In this document: one piece after another, positions 61,494 to 64,000 of the stretch
Position numbering within the stretch: the first letter of the stretch is position 1
Layout: the number at the start of each line of letters is the position of its first letter
Assembly (NCBI GenBank): GCA_033439255.1
Contig: CM065880.1
Location: 2,356,001-2,420,000 of the forward strand
DNA length: 64,000 nucleotides
Reading direction: 5' to 3'
Origin: Hericium rajendrae
Taxonomy: Eukaryota > Basidiomycota > Agaricomycetes > Russulales > Hericiaceae
Position numbers and translations under genes: made by a program
Notes under the pieces: model-generated
Seen by the model: only the letters and a program-made list of their open reading frames with translations
Databases searched by the model: none
Told to the model about the DNA's origin: nothing

Positions 61494-62929
61494 TTGCAAA
61501 GGCCAGTTCATCTTGTTGATCTCGGACATCGAAGGATCCTGCACCTATGGCGCTATCAAGGAACTCCTCTCGGTGACGGATACCTGGGCCGTTTGGAGAG
61601 TAAGACGTATGAAGGTTGTGGACGATCTCGGGCCTGATTGGGGGGAGGAGCCAGCCAGCCCTGATCCCGATTCCACTTATGGATCTGGGTGCATCACCGT
61701 GGTCGTGCCACGTCATTGGTGCATCGGAGAAGGAAGAGAGAGGCAGAGGCTTACCAGAGACGGGGCAGAGGCAAAGGATCGGCTCAAGCCTTACGATCCA
61801 CTGGACCTTTTTCACTGCATATACGAGGCCTCCACATATGCGACATCCTACAGCGGCCACTGCGAGCCTGCAGTCTTTGATCACATGCGCAAGGCCTGCC
61901 AGATCAAGAAGATCACCATCGAGGCTGGAACTGCGAGGATGGATGTCGATGTAAAGGAGTGGGTTCGGAACGAGCCTCCTCGGGCCGAGTTTCATCCGAC
62001 CATAGGAGACCCTTACGCCTAAAAGGGACTGGTCATGTTCTTTGTCGTATGTTTCCTGCACTCTGTCTTCGTCATGATGCTACATCACCTATGTTCTCTC
62101 ATTTTCCTTCTGATTTGTTTGGTCTCTGACTCATACGTCTGAGCGTTGACTCATTATGACTCTTACCTTCGTTTGACTCTTCCTGACTCACTATCCTGAC
62201 TGACTCATCTCCTAGTCACCTACTTCGACTCACCCTTACTATACATGACTAGGAATGACTCACTCATTTCATCTATCCCTTTTGATACATTTCTTACCCA
62301 CGCAGCCATAGGAGCTCTTAGGGTATATAAAGGCTGTTCCTGTAACACCAAATTCAAGTATCTTTGCCCCCAGTTTGTACGTCAGAATCCTCTAAGGTTC
62401 TCATCTACAATCAAATTCTGGTCAAGTTGCTTCACAAGCGCTTTCAATCCACGTTATTCTATGCATTCACATTGATGTCCAATCCACAAAGATACGAATC
62501 CAAGCAGTTATCATTCCACGTATACGCACGCTCAGTCCAATCATCAATATTCACATCCTACGAGTCATCGTACTTTTGATCATTGTCCATCGAGTGACAG
62601 TGTTCTACGAACTTCTTCATCGCATCACATACCCTCCACCTCTGTCTCTCACAGCCATAATCCTTGGCAAGTCGCATTCACACCAGAAGTAGAAGACAAA
62701 TCCATCCCTCATCGAACAACTAGGAGTTCTCGGAAAAGTTACCGGAAAACTCAGACACCCCTAGGTCGGAAACCACTTTTCGGCGTGACACCGCCATCTG
62801 CACATTGTGTGTGTAGGCAATGTCGCAGCCTGCACTGTTGACGTCCACTGGTCACTGCATGGTAGTGTCCCATTGCTATGGCAATGGGACTCAGGACGTC
62901 ATTCACATGCACGCTCAGCAACCTGCATG

Positions 62930-63720
62930 CACGTCCAGTACCCCGTGCCCATGCTCAATGCCCCACACACATGCTCGACACTCTGCACCTGCACTCGACG
63001 TGCAGCATCCACGCTCGATGTGCCACACCTCCTCGCAGCACCTCGTGCCCATGCTCAACACCCTGCACATGTGCTCAACGCCCTGCACACGTGCTTGATG
63101 CCCTGCACCTGCACTTGACGTGCAGCATCTGCGCTTGACATGCTGCACCTCCTCGCAGCACCTCGTGCCTGTGCTCAACACCCCGCATGTGTGCTCAATG
63201 GGTCGCACATGCACTCAATGCCCTGCACATGCACTTGACGCCTCGCACACATGCTCGACACCCCACACACATGCTCTGCCCCACACATGCACTCGATGCA
63301 CAGCATCTGTGCTCGATGTGCTGCACCTCTCCGCAGCACCTCACGCCCGTGCTCAATGCCCTGCACACATGCTCAACACCCTGCATGTGCGCTTGACGCC
63401 CTGCACAATGCTCGATGCCCTGCACACATGCTCAATGCCCCGCACCTGCACTCGACGTGCAGCATCCGTGCTTGATGTGCCGCACTTCCCCGCAGCATCC
63501 CGTGCACATGTATAATGCCCCAACATGCACGCTCAATGACTCGCATGCAGCTCCATATGCCACATGCATGTGCAGCATGCCGTGCATACCCAATGTCCTG
63601 CGCACATATCCAACGACCTGCACGCATACCCAACAACCCGCGCCCATGTTCAATGACCCGCACCCATGCTCAATGTGCTGCACCTGCAGTCGATGTGCTG
63701 CATGTGCGCGCAGCACTCGC
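62930..63720. repeat. Degenerate 20-bp tandem array in the GC-rich domain of copy X
   Basis: Some 35 loosely conserved units around CACATGCTCAACGCCCTGCA. The same word pattern, with CpG retained, forms the GC-rich domains at 23.2-23.75 kb and 55.84-56.44 kb. Here CpG is largely replaced by TpG/CpA. Confidence 0.65.
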
Positions 63721-64000
63721 GTGGAGGTAGAATGCCCCCAGACGCTTCTTGAAGACTCCGCGTGTGCATACGATGTGCTTATTATATACCTTATATACCT
63801 TGTCATAATGTAATGGCCTCGAATATAATTTTTTTTTGGACTTGATCACTCTGGTATCTAGATGGCTTACTATAGGAATCATGGTGACCAAAGCTGCCTA
63901 TAGGGACCCTATAGCATTCTATAGTATTCATAGTGCCCTCTTACAAGTACATAGCTCTATATATGTTGCACTTCCTGCTATGGCAACTATCATAGTCTAC

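Larger units (their letters stand above)
26478..62790 (+). mobile_element. Ty3/Gypsy LTR retrotransposon, 36.3 kb with nested insertions, fossil
   Basis: Both LTRs begin TGTCA[T/C]GC and end GCGTGACA; the target duplication is CCGC (26474-26477, 62791-62794). The order is left LTR, a TGG-starting primer site (about 34218), Gag (34456-36126), protease (36580-37731), an unusually long accessory region (about 37.8-44.7 kb), reverse transcriptase and RNase H (about 45.2-47.4 kb), integrase (47428-47818 and 56913-57592) and right LTR. Four CATCTGAG elements and one small LTR element are inserted in it. By eye the LTRs differ by roughly 1-2 percent, so it is fairly young, but it is broken in several places. 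Confidence 0.85.
57637..62790 (+). repeat. Right LTR of the Gypsy element, with one inserted DNA element
   Basis: About 2.2 kb net of the insertion at 58567-61493. It carries the same U3 ORF region (from about 57836), the TGACTCA cluster, TATATAAA at 62324-62331 and the terminal GCGTGACA. Differences from the left LTR are mostly C/T or G/A, many at CpG sites. Confidence 0.8.
24835..64000 (-). mobile_element. CATCTGAG-family element, copy X, left part and right part around a Gypsy element
   Basis: The left end CATCTGATAAA with CA before it (24833-24834) lies in the Gypsy chromodomain. The left arm resembles that of copy 1 (tcctacatagctct..., gtcctcttttc). TATA on the minus strand at 25797-25804; GTAAGC near 26190, branch TACTAAT and a weak stem-loop A (26241-26266). 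A Gypsy element then interrupts the GC-rich domain at 26478-62794 (including the target duplication). On the far side the GC-rich domain resumes with a CpG-poor X-box palindrome (62867-62890), a degenerate 20-bp repeat array and the right arm from about 63750. The right end is beyond the window. Confidence 0.7.

Noticed and set aside
62930-63720. CRISPR-like array
   Set aside because: Units are contiguous, degenerate and about 20 bp with no unique spacers, in a eukaryotic transposon.

Overview
The window looks like a repeat-rich part of an Agaricomycete (mushroom-forming basidiomycete) genome. The support is host-type introns of 51-58 bases with CTRAY branch sites, an F-box protein of the expanded mushroom type, a Tad-like LINE, Ty3/Gypsy elements and very large non-autonomous elements. 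The species is not identifiable from the sequence.

Left third (1-19.5 kb): an element end (1-1592); a broken host gene on the minus strand (1692-3376) split by a 718-bp MITE with a 9-bp target duplication; a six-exon host gene (3549-6382) that carries an 8-bp duplication like an excision footprint; a 5'-truncated LINE (about 6650-8122, minus); a two-exon gene (8528-9384); an F-box gene (9706-11625); the first complete copy of a novel DNA element (11929-14597); a small gene remnant; and a four-exon zinc-cluster/coiled-coil gene (15848-17706). From 17.7 kb onward only repeats are seen.

Right two thirds (19.5-64 kb): a nest of mobile elements. A Gypsy fragment (about 20.07-24.83 kb, continuing beyond the window) carries two novel DNA elements. 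One of them (24835 to past 64000) holds a 36-kb Ty3/Gypsy element (26478-62790, 4-bp target duplication CCGC, LTRs about 2.2 kb without insertions). That Gypsy holds four more DNA elements and one 3.4-kb LTR element with identical LTRs. One inner element (47819-56912) holds a different 5.9-kb element, which itself carries an LTR-like block. This makes six levels of nesting.

The most interesting system is the DNA element family, here called the CATCTGAG family. Complete copies have termini CATCTGAGAAA/TTTCTCAGATG, variable 2-bp target duplications confirmed by uninterrupted sister sequence or reading frame, subterminal arrays of GCTAT/ATAGC words, and no transposase. Each copy has a TATA promoter driving an apparent transcript of 20-30 nt micro-exons with canonical introns, a second intron-like unit pointing the other way, a stem-loop just after that unit's branch site, and in most copies a palindrome matching the RFX/Crt1 X-box. 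The Gypsy LTRs are also unusual: they hold a long ORF in U3 and five exact TGACTCA (Gcn4/AP-1) sites upstream of the TATA box.

Most very long ORFs in GC-rich stretches are low-complexity artefacts and are not annotated as genes.
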